Assembly: GCF_046348265.1 (NCBI RefSeq)
Contig: NZ_JAXMEO010000015.1
Strand: one strand, 5' to 3'
Length of the DNA stretch: 64,000 nt
Source of the DNA: Pelomonas sp937871895
GTDB taxonomy: Bacteria; Pseudomonadota; Gammaproteobacteria; Burkholderiales; Burkholderiaceae_C
Shown: in pieces, positions 1 to 7,817 of the stretch
Position numbering within the stretch: the stretch's first letter is position 1
How the letters are laid out: each line of letters begins with the position of its first letter
The notes under the pieces: generated by a model
The model's input: only the letters and a program-made list of their open reading frames with translations
Told to the model about the DNA's origin: nothing
The model's database searches: none
Made by a program: the position numbers and the translations under genes

Positions 1-136
1 CCTTCAGCGTGGGGCGCATCGAGCCGCTGGGGATGGGGTTCCAGTCGGCGATGGCGGTGCGCATCAGGCCAAAGGCCAGCAAGAAGGCGAGGAAGCCACG
101 GTTGTCGCGCAGCCAGAGGGTGAGGGAGGTTTTCAT
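1..136 (-). CDS. Signal peptidase I-like protein (S26 family), N-terminal fragment
   Basis: Partial gene running off the left edge; only the first 45 residues are visible. The start is ATG at 136. A hydrophobic stretch (about residues 14-24) is followed by an S-G-S-M-R-P-T-L motif, the box that carries the nucleophilic serine of S26 signal peptidases. The family cleaves signal peptides from exported proteins at the inner membrane. The downstream Lys-containing box lies outside the window, so activity and exact subtype cannot be judged. It lies 34 bases downstream of dacB on the same strand and may be co-transcribed with it. Confidence 0.72.
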   Translation of the reverse strand, partial: MKTSLTLWLRDNRGFLAFLLAFGLMRTAIADWNPIPSGSMRPTLK

Positions 137-170
137 GCCGCCAGTGTGGGCGCGCACGCCAGGCCGCAGA

Positions 171-1685
171 TCAGCGCGTGGGCGAATGGCGGGCTGGCGC
201 GCTGGCCGGCGGATCGGACGGGCCAGCGGCAGCGGCGGTGGTGGCGGGCGCCTCGGCGTCCTGGGCCAGCCAGCGCAGCAGGGCGTCCAGTGCGGGCCGT
301 GCGGCACCGGCCTGGGGTTGGTTGACCAAAGCCACGACGATCAGGCGCCTGCCGTCACGCGTGTGCACGATGCCGCCCAGGGCGGTCGCGTCGCGCAGGG
401 TGCCGGTCTTGAGATGGGCGCGCCCCAGGGCGGGCCCGTAACGCGTCGGCTGGCGGGCGAGCGTGCCATCCAGCCCCGCTACCGGCAGCGAGGCCAGCCA
501 CTCGGGCATCCAGGGCTGCTGCCAGCCCCAGCGCAGCAGCGCGGCCAGTTGGGCGGCCGTGACGCGGGTCTCGCGCGCCAGGCCCGAGCCATTGACGAGG
601 CGGCTGGCCACACCGCCGGCGCGGCCGCCATGGGCGTCGAACCAGGTTTGCAGCCAGGCGGCGGCCGTGTCGCCGTTGACAGGCGCCACGCCGGCCGCGC
701 GCGCCAGGCTGAGCAGCAGTTGCTGCGCCATCAGATTGCTGCTGTGCTTGTTCATGTCGCGCACGGCCTCGGCCACCGTGGGGCCGGGGATGCGCAGGGT
801 CGGGGGCTCGGGCGGCGCTGGGCCCTCGCGCACCTCGGCCCAGCGCAAGCCCTGTTCGTGCGCCAGTTGCGTCAGCAGCCGGGCCGGGTAGCTGGCCGGG
901 TCGGGGTCGGCCAGGGTCCAGGCCTGCTCGCCGCAGGCCTGCGGGTAGCTGCCTGCAAAGCGCACACGGGCCCGGCTCCAGTCGAGCTTGAGGGCCTCGC
1001 GCCAGTCGCCACAGGGGCCGCTCGCCAGCGGCAGGGTCTGCGGCGGCTCGAACGGGGGCTCGGCCGTGATGCGCACCTGCCGCCCCTCGGGCCGGAAGTT
1101 GAAGGTGATGGACTTGGCTTGCAGCAGCAGGGCCTCGGGCTGGGCATTGCCCACGCGCCAGGGTTCGCCATCAAAGTCGGCAGGGTCCCGCTTGTCGGGG
1201 GCAAAGGCGCTGCGGTCCAGCACCAGCGGGCCTCGCACCTCGCGCAGGCCGAGCTGGGTCTGCAGGCGGCGCAATGCGGTGTTCAGCGGCTCGATTCCGA
1301 GGCGCGGGTCGCCCGAGCCCTGGATGGTCAGCGTGCCATCGAGCCGGCCTTGTTCGTCCAATGTGCCTTGCAGCCACACCGGCGTTTGCCACTGCCAGGC
1401 CGGGCCCAGGGTGTCGAGCGCGGCGGCACTGGTGATCAGCTTGACCAGCGAGGCCGGGTTGAGGGGCTTGTCGGCCTGCCAGGCCCAGCTGGGGCTGTCG
1501 GCGTCCAGCGGCTGCACGAGCAGGCCGAGCGCCGTGGGTTCGATCTGCGCGGCGCGCAGCGCATTCAGCAGCACCGGCGGCAGGGCGCCAGGGGCCGCAG
1601 CGGCGGGTAAGCCGAGCAGCGCCAACAGCAGCCCGCCGCTGGTTTGCAGGCGGCGCCAAAGCAGGTTGCTGGAGCGTCTCATCAT
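171..1685 (-). CDS. dacB: D-alanyl-D-alanine carboxypeptidase/endopeptidase (PBP4, S13 family)
   Basis: 504 residues with an N-terminal signal peptide (basic start, hydrophobic run, Ala-rich cleavage region near residue 31), so periplasmic. All three penicillin-binding motifs are present: SxxK as S-L-V-K (Ser79 nucleophile), SxN as S-S-N within KHSSNLMAQQ, and K-T-G within HLKTGTLRDA. Family role: hydrolysis of the terminal D-Ala and of peptide cross-links in peptidoglycan. Length fits PBP4 proteins. The start at 1685 is only 23 bases from the divergent tsaB start at 1709, so the two promoters must overlap or lie within the neighbouring genes. Confidence 0.93.
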   Translation of the reverse strand: MMRRSSNLLWRRLQTSGGLLLALLGLPAAAAPGALPPVLLNALRAAQIEPTALGLLVQPLDADSPSWAWQADKPLNPASLVKLITSAAALDTLGPAWQWQTPVWLQGTLDEQGRLDGTLTIQGSGDPRLGIEPLNTALRRLQTQLGLREVRGPLVLDRSAFAPDKRDPADFDGEPWRVGNAQPEALLLQAKSITFNFRPEGRQVRITAEPPFEPPQTLPLASGPCGDWREALKLDWSRARVRFAGSYPQACGEQAWTLADPDPASYPARLLTQLAHEQGLRWAEVREGPAPPEPPTLRIPGPTVAEAVRDMNKHSSNLMAQQLLLSLARAAGVAPVNGDTAAAWLQTWFDAHGGRAGGVASRLVNGSGLARETRVTAAQLAALLRWGWQQPWMPEWLASLPVAGLDGTLARQPTRYGPALGRAHLKTGTLRDATALGGIVHTRDGRRLIVVALVNQPQAGAARPALDALLRWLAQDAEAPATTAAAAGPSDPPASAPARHSPTR

Positions 1686-1708
1686 GGGCCGAAGGCTACA
1701 CTTTCCCG

Positions 1709-2419
1709 ATGCCCGCGTTGTTGTCCCTGGATGCCTCGACCGAGACCCTGGCCGTGGCCCTCAGCCAGGGCGAGCGGGTCTGGGCGAGCGAGACCGCTGG
1801 TGGCGCTCAGGCCTCGGCCCAGTTGCTGCCCGAAGTGCAGCGCCTGTTGCGCGAGGCTGGCCTGCGCTTGAGCGACCTTGACGCCATTGCCTTCGCGCGC
1901 GGGCCAGGTGCCTTCACGGGCCTGCGCACGGCCTGCGCGGCCGCCCAGGGCCTGGCCTTTGGGGCTGACAAGCCGGTGCTGGCCATCGACAGCCTGATGG
2001 TGGTGGCCGAAGACGCCCGGGCTCAGGGCGCGCGCGGCCTGGCCTGGGTGCTGGTGGACGCGCGCATGGGCGAGCTCTACGCCGCCCCATATTTGCTGGA
2101 CGATGCCGGCTGCCTGGCGCAGGCCGAGCCCGCGCTCTACAGCCCGGCTGCGTTGTTGGAGCGCCTGGCCGCCGAGCCTGCTGCGACCTTGGTCGGCAAT
2201 GGCTTGCCCCTGCTGGGCGAGGCGGCGGGCGGGGCGCCGAGCATCCCCCTGCTTGCCAGCCGTGCCCAGGCGTTGGACCGCCTGGCCCGCGCCGCCTGGG
2301 CGCGCGGCGAGCAACTCGATGCCGCCGAGGCCTTGCCCGTCTATGTGCGCGACAAGGTCGCCCTGACGACTGCCGAGCGCGAGCAGCGCGCTGCAGATGC
2401 CGCCCTGTCTGCGCCATGA
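1709..2419 (+). CDS. tsaB: tRNA N6-threonylcarbamoyladenosine biosynthesis protein TsaB
   Basis: 236 residues. It begins with an ASKHA-like strand (LSLDASTETLAVAL) and carries the TsaB hallmark ARGPGAFTGLR around residues 67-77. TsaB pairs with TsaD and TsaE to place threonylcarbamoyl on A37 of ANN-decoding tRNAs and is itself a non-catalytic Hsp70-fold partner. Its stop overlaps the rimI start (ATGA at 2416-2419), which implies translational coupling. The tsaB-rimI pair is a common bacterial arrangement and supports both calls. Confidence 0.93.
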   Translation: MPALLSLDASTETLAVALSQGERVWASETAGGAQASAQLLPEVQRLLREAGLRLSDLDAIAFARGPGAFTGLRTACAAAQGLAFGADKPVLAIDSLMVVAEDARAQGARGLAWVLVDARMGELYAAPYLLDDAGCLAQAEPALYSPAALLERLAAEPAATLVGNGLPLLGEAAGGAPSIPLLASRAQALDRLARAAWARGEQLDAAEALPVYVRDKVALTTAEREQRAADAALSAP

Positions 2420-2901
2420 AGACCGCGCTCGCCCCTGCCGAGGCCCCCGCCTTCACCGCCCGACCGCTGCGCGCCGCCGACGTGCCGCGCCTCATGCCCA
2501 CCGAGCGCGCGGCCTACAGCGTGCCTTGGACCGAAGGCAACTTCATCGACTCCATCGCGGCCGGCTACCACGCCGAGCTGCTGCTGGCGCCTGACGGCCG
2601 GCTCATCGGCTACTGGCTCGCCATGCCCGGCGTGGATGAGATGCACCTGCTCAACATCACGGTGGCGCCCGAGTTCCAGCGCCAGGGCTGGGCCGTGCGC
2701 ATGCTGGACCGCCTCATCGCCTGCATGCGCGGCCAGCGCCTGAACCAGCTGTGGCTGGAGGTGCGCGTCTCCAACACCCGCGCGCAGGACGTGTACCTGC
2801 GCTACGGCTTCACCCAGGTGGGCCGGCGGCCCGCCTACTACCCGGCAGCGGGCGGAGGCCGCGAAGACGCGCTGCTGATGAGCCTGGAGCTGCCCGCATG
2901 A
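2416..2901 (+). CDS. rimI: Ribosomal protein S18-alanine N-acetyltransferase (GNAT)
   Basis: 161 residues with a GNAT fold. The acetyl-CoA loop is F-Q-R-Q-G-W-A-V (Q/R-x-x-G/A type), followed by the RimI-typical segments LWLEVRVSN and VYLRYGF, which contain the usual glutamate and tyrosine. It is expected to acetylate the N-terminal alanine of ribosomal protein bS18. It is coupled to tsaB upstream and to the UDG-like gene downstream by ATGA overlaps. Confidence 0.9.
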   Translation: MKTALAPAEAPAFTARPLRAADVPRLMPTERAAYSVPWTEGNFIDSIAAGYHAELLLAPDGRLIGYWLAMPGVDEMHLLNITVAPEFQRQGWAVRMLDRLIACMRGQRLNQLWLEVRVSNTRAQDVYLRYGFTQVGRRPAYYPAAGGGREDALLMSLELPA

Positions 2902-3659
2902 ACTGGGACGCCCGTCAGCGCGCCATGCTCGAAGCCATGGGCTACCGCGTGCCAGCCGCGCCGGCCCTCGAGTCGCCGGCGGTGCCTCCGCCAGCGAATG
3001 CTGCGGCGATGGCCCCGCTGCCTGCTGCGCCTGCTGCGGCGCAGTCACCATCGCCTGCACCTGCAATGGCGGCCAGCCCCGCTTCACCCAGTCCTTGGGA
3101 CGAACTCGATGCCGAGGGCCTGCGTGCCGCCGTGGCCGGCTGCCGTGCCTGCAGCCTGTGCGAGCAGCGCAAGCAGCCGGTGTTTGGCCGTGGCAGCGAG
3201 CGCCCGCGCTGGCTGGTGGTGGTCGAGCCCCCCGATGAGGCCGACGAAGCCGGCAGCGAGACCGCCGCCACCAAGCTGCTGGCCAACATGCTGGCGGCCG
3301 CCGGGCTGCGGCCCGAGGAGGCCTTCATCACCCCCGTGGTCAAGTGCCGGCCGCCGCGTGGCCGGGCCGCTGCGCCCTCGGAGCTGGCGGCCTGCCAGGC
3401 CGTGCTGGCGCGCCAGGTCGCGCTGTTTCAGCCCGAGCTCGTGCTCGCCATGGGGCGCCAGGCCGTGCAGGCCGTAACTGGCAGGAACGACCCCCTCGGT
3501 CGAATGAGGGGGGTGACCCTGTCCTATGGTGGCCGGCCGCTCGTCGCCACTTACGATCCAAGGTATCTATTGCGTGCGCCCGCCGACAAGGCCGGGGCTT
3601 GGGAAGATTTGTGTCTGGCTCGCTCCTTGAACCGTCCTCTGGCCGACGATCCGGCGTGA
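2898..3659 (+). CDS. Family 4-type uracil-DNA glycosylase-like protein with altered active-site motifs
   Basis: 253 residues from the ATG at 2898, which overlaps the rimI stop; the reading frame extends upstream but that part antisenses nothing and lies over rimI. Residues 25-65 are Pro/Ala-rich linker. The [4Fe-4S]-type cysteines of family 4 UDGs are present (cluster at 82/85/88, then C150 in VVKCRPP and C166), and the C-terminal half aligns well with the family. Both catalytic motifs are changed. The usual G-E-x-P-G-x-x-E is replaced by V-E-P-P-D-E-A-D (about 109-116). The usual H-P-A-Y-L-L-R reads D-P-R-Y-L-L-R, with Asp220 in place of His. Uracil excision is therefore doubtful; it may be a structural or nucleic-acid-binding relative. 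The tsaB-rimI-UDG order is typical of Burkholderiales. Confidence 0.8.
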   Translation: MNWDARQRAMLEAMGYRVPAAPALESPAVPPPANAAAMAPLPAAPAAAQSPSPAPAMAASPASPSPWDELDAEGLRAAVAGCRACSLCEQRKQPVFGRGSERPRWLVVVEPPDEADEAGSETAATKLLANMLAAAGLRPEEAFITPVVKCRPPRGRAAAPSELAACQAVLARQVALFQPELVLAMGRQAVQAVTGRNDPLGRMRGVTLSYGGRPLVATYDPRYLLRAPADKAGAWEDLCLARSLNRPLADDPA

Positions 3660-5716
3660 ACGTCGCGCCGGTGACCGAGAGCCAGTTGGCCGACGAGGTG
3701 GCTCGGTTCCGGCTGATCGCGGCCCACGTGCCGGCCTGGATCGCGCTTTACAACGCCGACGACAACCGCTGCATCTACGCCAACCGCGCCTACGCGGAAG
3801 CCTTCGGCCTCACCGAGCAGAGCGTGTTGGGGCTGACCTACTGGCAGGTGATCGGCGACGCCGCGCAGGCCGAGATCAGCCAGATGGTGCAGCGGCTGCG
3901 CGCCGGCGAGACCACCCGCTACGAGCGCCACCTGCAAACCGCCGATGGCCGCTGGGTGTGGATCGAGGGCCACCTGATCCCGCAGTTCGACGCCCAGGGC
4001 CGCGTCATTGCGGGCTGCGTGATGATGAACGACATCACCCATTTCCGTGAGGCGCAGCGCATCGCCGCCGAGACGGAAACGCGGCTGCAAAAGTTCCTCG
4101 ACGCCACCGTGGAGGGCATCGTCTTCCACGTCGACGGCATCATCACCGACGTCAATCCGCCGCTGTGCGCGCTGGTGGGCTATGCGCACGACGAGGTCGT
4201 TGGGCGCCCGACGCTCGACTTCGTGCCCGAGGACGAGCGCCCCAAGGTGGTCGACGTGATCCGCAGTGGCGCCGAGACGCGCTATGAATCCGCCGTCCTG
4301 CACCGCGACGGCACGCGCATCCCGGTCGAGTTCATCGTGCGCACGCTGGAGCGCAATGGCGAGCGCCAGCGCATGACCATCGTGCGCGACCTGCGCGACC
4401 GCCAAGCCGCCCAGCAGCGCATTCACTTCCTGGCCCACCACGACCCGCTGACCGGCCTCTACAACCGCTCGGCCTTCATGGAGCACCTCGACGTGCACTT
4501 GCGCCGCGCCGAGCGCCACAACGAGCGCATGGCGCTGCTCTTCATCGACCTGGACAACTTCAAGCGCGTCAACGACAGCCTCGGCCATACGCAGGGTGAT
4601 CAGGTGCTCGTCACCGTGGCCGACCGGCTCACCGCCGCGCTGCGCACCAGCGACGTGGTCGGCCGCTTTGGCGGTGACGAGTTCGTGGTGCTGCTGCCCG
4701 ATGTCGAGCGCATCGAGAACGTGCGCGTGGTGCTCGATGCCCTGCTCAACGTCGTCGAGGTGCCGGTACGCGCCGACGGCCGCGCGCTGACCGTCACGCC
4801 CTCCATCGGCGTGGCCATGTTCCCAGAGCATGGCCGCAGCGCCGCCGAGCTGATCCAGCATGCCGACACGGCGATGTATGGCGCCAAGCGCCAGGGCCGC
4901 GCCGGCTACGAGTTCTTCGACAGCTCGCAGGGCGAGGCCATCTATGCCGAGCTGGTGCTGGAGAGCGAGCTCTCCATTGGTCTCACGCGGGGCGAGTTCG
5001 AGCTGTTCTATCAGCCGCAGATGGACGCCAAAACCGGCAAGCTGGCTGGCGCCGAGGCGCTGCTGCGCTGGCGCCACCCGACGCGCGGCCTGCTCTCGCC
5101 CGATGCCTTCATCAGCGTGGCCGAGCAGCACCGCCTGATGCTGCCGCTGGGCCAATGGGTGCTGCGCGAGGCCGCCCGCCAAACCGTGGCCTGGCGCCAG
5201 GCGGGGTTGGCCCAGGTGCCCATCGCCGTCAACCTGGCACGCATGCAGTTCAACCTCGAAGGCTTTGCCTTTGCCGTTGAGAAGGTGCTGGCCGACACCG
5301 GCGCGCGCGGCGAGTGGCTGGAGCTGGAGCTGACCGAGCGGCTGCTGATCGATGACATCGACCACGCGCCCGAGACCCTGCGTGCGCTGCGCAAACTCGG
5401 CTTCAGCATCGCCGTCGATGACTTTGGCGTGGGCTACACCTCGCTCGCGCACCTGACCGAGCTGCCGCTCGACAAGCTCAAGATCGACCAGAGTTTTGTG
5501 GCCGGCCTGCCCACCAGCCGGCGCTCCATCGCCGTCACGCAGGCCGTGGTGCAGATGGCCTTGGGCCTGGGGCTCAAGGTCACGGCCGAGGGCGTGCAGA
5601 ACCAGGCCCAGAAGGATTTGCTGGAGAGCTGGGGCTGCCACATGTTCCAGGGCTCGCTGATCGGCTCGCCCATGCCGGCCGATGCGTTTGCCGCGTGGGC
5701 CAAACAGCACGCATGA
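3656..5716 (+). CDS. PAS-PAS-GGDEF-EAL cyclic-di-GMP turnover protein
   Basis: 686 residues from the GTG at 3656, which overlaps the preceding stop (GTGA). Longer upstream starts would run over the UDG-like gene and were not used. Two PAS domains (about 15-130 and 140-255) precede GGDEF (about 260-425) and EAL (about 440-680). The cyclase motif is intact (GGDEF near 339), with an inhibitory RxxD site (R-T-S-D) five residues before it. The phosphodiesterase half keeps E-A-L-L-R-W (E467), E-L-T-E, D-D-F-G and K-I-D-Q-S-F; the usual AEGVE reads AEGVQ. No signal peptide or membrane segment is visible, so it is a soluble sensor protein. Both activities look possible. It is embedded in a housekeeping operon with ATGA/GTGA junctions on both sides. 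Confidence 0.92.
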   Translation: MNVAPVTESQLADEVARFRLIAAHVPAWIALYNADDNRCIYANRAYAEAFGLTEQSVLGLTYWQVIGDAAQAEISQMVQRLRAGETTRYERHLQTADGRWVWIEGHLIPQFDAQGRVIAGCVMMNDITHFREAQRIAAETETRLQKFLDATVEGIVFHVDGIITDVNPPLCALVGYAHDEVVGRPTLDFVPEDERPKVVDVIRSGAETRYESAVLHRDGTRIPVEFIVRTLERNGERQRMTIVRDLRDRQAAQQRIHFLAHHDPLTGLYNRSAFMEHLDVHLRRAERHNERMALLFIDLDNFKRVNDSLGHTQGDQVLVTVADRLTAALRTSDVVGRFGGDEFVVLLPDVERIENVRVVLDALLNVVEVPVRADGRALTVTPSIGVAMFPEHGRSAAELIQHADTAMYGAKRQGRAGYEFFDSSQGEAIYAELVLESELSIGLTRGEFELFYQPQMDAKTGKLAGAEALLRWRHPTRGLLSPDAFISVAEQHRLMLPLGQWVLREAARQTVAWRQAGLAQVPIAVNLARMQFNLEGFAFAVEKVLADTGARGEWLELELTERLLIDDIDHAPETLRALRKLGFSIAVDDFGVGYTSLAHLTELPLDKLKIDQSFVAGLPTSRRSIAVTQAVVQMALGLGLKVTAEGVQNQAQKDLLESWGCHMFQGSLIGSPMPADAFAAWAKQHA

Positions 5717-6774
5717 CGCTCGACGCGCTGATCCGCGCTGAGCTGCAGGCGGCTGGTGGCTGGCTGGCTTTTGACCGCTTCATGAGCCTTGCGCTTTACG
5801 CGCCGGGCCTGGGCTACTACAGCGGGCCGCAGCGCAAGTTTGGGCAGATGCCGGGGGGCGGGTCGGACTTCGTCACCGCGCCTGAGATGTCGCCGCTGTT
5901 CGGCCGCGCGCTGGCGGCGCAGATCCGCCAGGCGCTGGAGATCACCGGCGTGCGCACGGTGGTCGAGTTCGGGGCCGGGAGCGGGGCGCTGGCCGAGCAG
6001 ATCCTCGGCGCGCTGGGCGGCCTCATCGAGCGCTACCGCATCGTCGAGCTGAGCGCCGATCTGCGCGAGCGCCAACAGGAGCGTCTGGCGCATTTCGGCC
6101 GGACGATCGAATGGCTGGACCGCCTGCCCGACACGCTGGAGGCCGTGGTGGTGGGCAACGAAGTGCTCGATGCCATGCCCGTGCAGCTGGTGGCCTTCGA
6201 CGGCGAGGCCTGGCGCGAGCGCGGCGTGGTGGCTACGCCGGAAGGCTTTGCATTCGCCGACCGCCCGACCGAGCTGCGCCCGCCGCTGGAGCGCGCCGTG
6301 CCCGGCACGGTGACCGAGATCCACCCCCAGGCCGAGGCCTTCGTGACGACCGTGGCCGAGCGCCTGCGCCGCGGCGCGGCCTTCTTCATCGACTACGGCT
6401 TCCCCGAGGCCGAGTACTACTTGCCCTCACGCATTGGCGGCACGCTGATGTGCCACCAGGGCCACCGCGCCGACCCCGACCCGCTGGTGGCCGTGGGTCT
6501 CAAGGACATCACCGCCCACGTCAACTTCACCGGCATCGCGCTCGCGGCGCAGGACACTGGCCAGACCGTGCTGGGCTACACCAGCCAGGCGCACTTCCTG
6601 CTGAACTGCGGGCTCGACGCCTGGATGGCCGCCGCCAGCCTGCCCGACCGCGCCATGGCCCACCGCCTGATCGCCGAGCACGAGATGGGCGAGCTCTTCA
6701 AGGTCATCGGTTTTGCGCCGCGCGAGTTCGACGCCATCGGCTTTGCGCGCGGCGACCGCACGCACACGCTCTGA
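5713..6774 (+). CDS. MidA/NDUFAF7-like SAM-dependent methyltransferase
   Basis: 353 residues from the ATG at 5713, which overlaps the preceding stop (ATGA). The family signature G-Y-Y-S near residue 34 is followed by a conserved D-F-V-T-A-P-E-M-S-P segment and SAM motif I, E-F-G-A-G-S-G-A-L. Mitochondrial NDUFAF7 methylates an arginine of a complex I subunit; substrates of bacterial relatives are mostly unknown, so no substrate is assigned. It is the last gene of the five-gene operon and ends against the convergent gloA. Confidence 0.88.
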   Translation: MTLDALIRAELQAAGGWLAFDRFMSLALYAPGLGYYSGPQRKFGQMPGGGSDFVTAPEMSPLFGRALAAQIRQALEITGVRTVVEFGAGSGALAEQILGALGGLIERYRIVELSADLRERQQERLAHFGRTIEWLDRLPDTLEAVVVGNEVLDAMPVQLVAFDGEAWRERGVVATPEGFAFADRPTELRPPLERAVPGTVTEIHPQAEAFVTTVAERLRRGAAFFIDYGFPEAEYYLPSRIGGTLMCHQGHRADPDPLVAVGLKDITAHVNFTGIALAAQDTGQTVLGYTSQAHFLLNCGLDAWMAAASLPDRAMAHRLIAEHEMGELFKVIGFAPREFDAIGFARGDRTHTL

Positions 6775-7194
6775 TCACCAACTGCCGGTATTGGGCATCG
6801 ACACCCAGGGTTCGGCCGGCGGCAGGTTGGGGCCGTCCTGCAGCAGCTCGATGGAGATGCCGTCCGGCGAGCGCACAAAGGCCATGCGGCCTTCACGCGG
6901 CGGGCGGTTGATGGTCACACCCATGTCCATCAGGCGCTGGCAGGTCTCATACACATTGGGCACGGCGTAGGCGAGGTGGCCGAAGTTGCGGCCACCGGTG
7001 TAGCCCGACTCGTCCCAGTTGTGGGTCAGCTCGACCTGCGCGGACTCGTCGCCCGGCGCGGCCAGGAAGATCAGCGTGAAGCGGCCGGCCTCGTGGTCGG
7101 TACGGCGCAGCTCTTTGAGCCCCAGGCCGTCGCAGAAGAAGCGCAGGGAGGCCTCGACGTCGCTGACGCGGACCATGGTGTGGAGGTATTTCAT
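6775..7194 (-). CDS. gloA: Lactoylglutathione lyase (glyoxalase I), VOC superfamily
   Basis: 139 residues from the ATG at 7194; the frame continues upstream into the palindromic repeat but has no conserved content there. The four metal ligands expected for glyoxalase I are at family positions: His5, Glu55 (VELTHNW), His74 (FGHLAYAV) and Glu117 (ISIELLQ), with spacing close to E. coli GloA. It converts the hemithioacetal of methylglyoxal and glutathione to S-lactoylglutathione. The stop abuts the convergent methyltransferase gene with no gap. Confidence 0.88.
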   Translation of the reverse strand: MKYLHTMVRVSDVEASLRFFCDGLGLKELRRTDHEAGRFTLIFLAAPGDESAQVELTHNWDESGYTGGRNFGHLAYAVPNVYETCQRLMDMGVTINRPPREGRMAFVRSPDGISIELLQDGPNLPPAEPWVSMPNTGSW

Positions 7195-7257
7195 GGCGGT
7201 GGATTTTCCTACTTGGGCGCCGCGAGGCTCGCAATTTCTTGCTCTGCGATGGAGTGG

Positions 7258-7786
7258 GTTGTTGGTGAGGCCCATGCCGGGAGTCCGCCCCGGCGGGCGG
7301 GTAACTTTTCTCTGTCTTGCCAGAGAAAAGTCACCAAAAGAGAGGCGCTCAATGCAATCCGCATCCCGCTCAGCAGTTCGCTCGCGTTGCTCGGGCCAAG
7401 AGGTTCCGAGAAGCGATCCGCTTCGCTCTCGCAGCCGGCTGATCACGAGCGACAAAGCTCCGACCTCTCGGCCGACTAAGTCGCGGCTGAACGCCGACGA
7501 CTGAGAAAACAGCCCAAACAGCCGCGTCGCCCGAGCGACGCTGCATTTGGGTCGTGAGCCCGGCGTTCAGCCGCGCGTCGAACGTGGGGCTGGTGCGATG
7601 AAGCGGGGCCGTGACAAGTCCGACGCGAGAGCGCAGCGGATCGCTTCTCTCGCACTTCAAGGCATCAACCGCATGTCGGGCTCGTATGCGGAAGAAGCGC
7701 CTCTTCTTTGGTGACTTTCTTCTGGCAAGACAGAAGAAAGTTACCCCGCCGCCGGGCGGGACTCCCGGCATGGGCCTTGCCATCAA
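7258..7786. repeat. Large imperfect palindrome (about 530 bp) filling the 7195-7817 intergenic gap
   Basis: The left half (7258-7530) is repeated in inverted orientation by the right half (7535-7786), with its centre near 7532. The strongest arm pair is about 7269-7352 against 7691-7780 (roughly 80 bp, near-identical apart from small indels). Further in, the blocks around 7405-7430 and 7625-7652, and the GGCTGAACGCCG block near 7485 against its complement near 7560, also pair. The centre reads GCGTCGC-ccga-GCGACGC. The remaining bases of the 620-base gap hold no supported gene. Short open frames inside are by-products of the palindrome. It could form a very large cruciform or RNA hairpin; it has no transposase or visible target-site duplication. 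Confidence 0.85.
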
Positions 7787-7817
7787 CGAAACCTAGCGAG
7801 CCACAGCTTGCCCGGCC

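Noticed and set aside
7370..7786. Open frames of 60-167 codons within the palindrome on both strands
   Set aside because: They are mirrored on the two strands because of the inverted repeat and show no conserved domain; treated as repeat, not genes.
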